Positions 63,561-64,000 of a stretch of 64,000 bases of DNA are shown here, one piece after another. The notes below the pieces were generated by a model that had not been told where the DNA came from, did not search any database, and saw nothing but the letters and a program-made list of their open reading frames with translations. The stretch covers positions 1-64,000 of the forward strand of contig JBKBHF010000020.1 in assembly GCA_046297695.1 (NCBI GenBank), in the 5' to 3' direction. Source of the DNA: Permianibacter sp046297695. Lineage in GTDB: Bacteria > Pseudomonadota > Gammaproteobacteria > Enterobacterales > Permianibacteraceae. Every line of letters starts with the position of its first letter. The stretch's first letter is position 1. The position numbers and the translations under genes are program-made.

Positions 63561-64000
63561 TCAGCGCAATGCCTGCAATTCGCGGTAGAGCGGTTGCAAC
63601 TGGTGGTACAGCGGTTTGTAGATGCGCTGGTACAGCTGTTCGTAGCGCTGGGCGATGGCCGGTCGCGGCTCGAAGCGCTGGCCGACCCGGGTCATGGCCG
63701 GCAGTGCGCTGGCGTGGTCGCGGTACCAGCCGAGCGCAACAGCTGCGTTGATGGCGGCGCCGAGTCCGGAGGTTTCGTACTCGGCCAGACGCTCGGCCGG
63801 GCGGTTGAAAATGTCGGCGGTCAACTGCAGTGCGGCATCGGATTGCGAGCCACCACCAGAGACCCGCAGTGAGTCGACCCGCACCCGGCCGCGCCGCTCG
63901 AGATTTTCCAGCCCTTTGCGCAGACCGTAGGCGATGCCTTCCAGAATGGCCCGGTAGAGGTGGGCGCGGGTGTGGTGATCGGCCCAGCCGATGACGGCGC
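63561..64000 (-). CDS. FGGY-family carbohydrate kinase, 3' part (truncated by window edge)
   Basis: Open from the right edge to a TGA at 63561-63563, about 145 codons. It starts mid-domain with AVIGWADHHTRAHLYRAILE, then GIAYGLRKGLENLERRG and the C-terminal ATP-binding signature VSGGGSQSDAALQLTADIF, and GLGAAINAAVALG. These are diagnostic for FGGY sugar kinases of the ribulo-/xylulokinase type. Specificity cannot be read from the C-terminal third. The N-terminus lies outside the window. Confidence 0.9.
   Translation of the reverse strand, partial: AVIGWADHHTRAHLYRAILEGIAYGLRKGLENLERRGRVRVDSLRVSGGGSQSDAALQLTADIFNRPAERLAEYETSGLGAAINAAVALGWYRDHASALPAMTRVGQRFEPRPAIAQRYEQLYQRIYKPLYHQLQPLYRELQALR

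Overview
The window reads as chromosomal DNA of a free-living gammaproteobacterium with roughly 60% G+C. Much of the gene order matches Pseudomonas-type chromosomes: priA, argS, a SPOR protein, hslVU, a DUF971 gene, ubiEJB, hinT and tatABC; then hemY-hemX-hemD-hemC, algR and algZ, with a class I cyaA facing them; and glnA, a DUF4124 gene and ntrBC. It is not ordinary Pseudomonas. It carries proteins with PEP-CTERM-like and GlyGly-CTERM-like sorting tails, lacks phaC and hisIE in the ubi/tat block, and holds several lineage-specific genes. I cannot name the genus from the sequence alone.

Layout. 1-5.5 kb: a lipoprotein, a hotdog thioesterase, trmL and the nitrogen regulators ntrC/ntrB with a DUF4124 gene. 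5.6-7.1 kb: glnA behind a near-perfect sigma-54 promoter. 7.4-16 kb: a sorting-signal protein, a GT-C/TPR membrane protein, a D,D-carboxypeptidase, a DUF3617 protein, a class I amidotransferase, a GNAT enzyme, a diguanylate cyclase, and a TusA-like/PP-loop thiolation pair. 16-18 kb: two decayed genes, an ELWxxDGT-repeat protein with an in-frame amber codon and a short 5' remnant of cydA. 18-23 kb: dtd, transporters, an MFS-PlsC fusion and a GFA protein. 23-42 kb: a long minus-strand run of housekeeping genes for Tat export, ubiquinone, HslUV, ArgS, PriA and haem. It is interrupted by REP-like hairpins and a ~516-bp nested inverted repeat. 43-48 kb: algR/algZ and cyaA. 48-51 kb: the most interesting locus. 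51-55 kb: an RND efflux pump. 55-64 kb: a chimeric secreted protein with a partner, rimO, two exported proteins, a cNMP-binding/EAL protein and the 3' part of a sugar kinase.

The standout system is at 47,977-50,942. A tetrapyrrole-methylase-family protein has the sequence hallmarks of borosin peptide-backbone alpha-N-methyltransferases, including the Y-x5-R-x3-Y and FYGHPGVF motifs. It overlaps by 4 bp a 72-aa protein that looks like a split-borosin precursor, with a helical binding domain and a short C-terminal core. A membrane histidine kinase with an N-terminal TPR-like sensor region starts 9 bp further on. This predicts a ribosomally made, backbone N-methylated peptide whose genes are physically linked to a sensor kinase.

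Signalling genes are plentiful: NtrBC, AlgZ/AlgR, the borosin-linked kinase, a GGEEF diguanylate cyclase, a cNMP-binding EAL protein and class I adenylate cyclase. This suggests cross-talk between cAMP and c-di-GMP. Many start sites were chosen from ribosome-binding sites and 4-bp stop/start overlaps (ATGA or GTGA).
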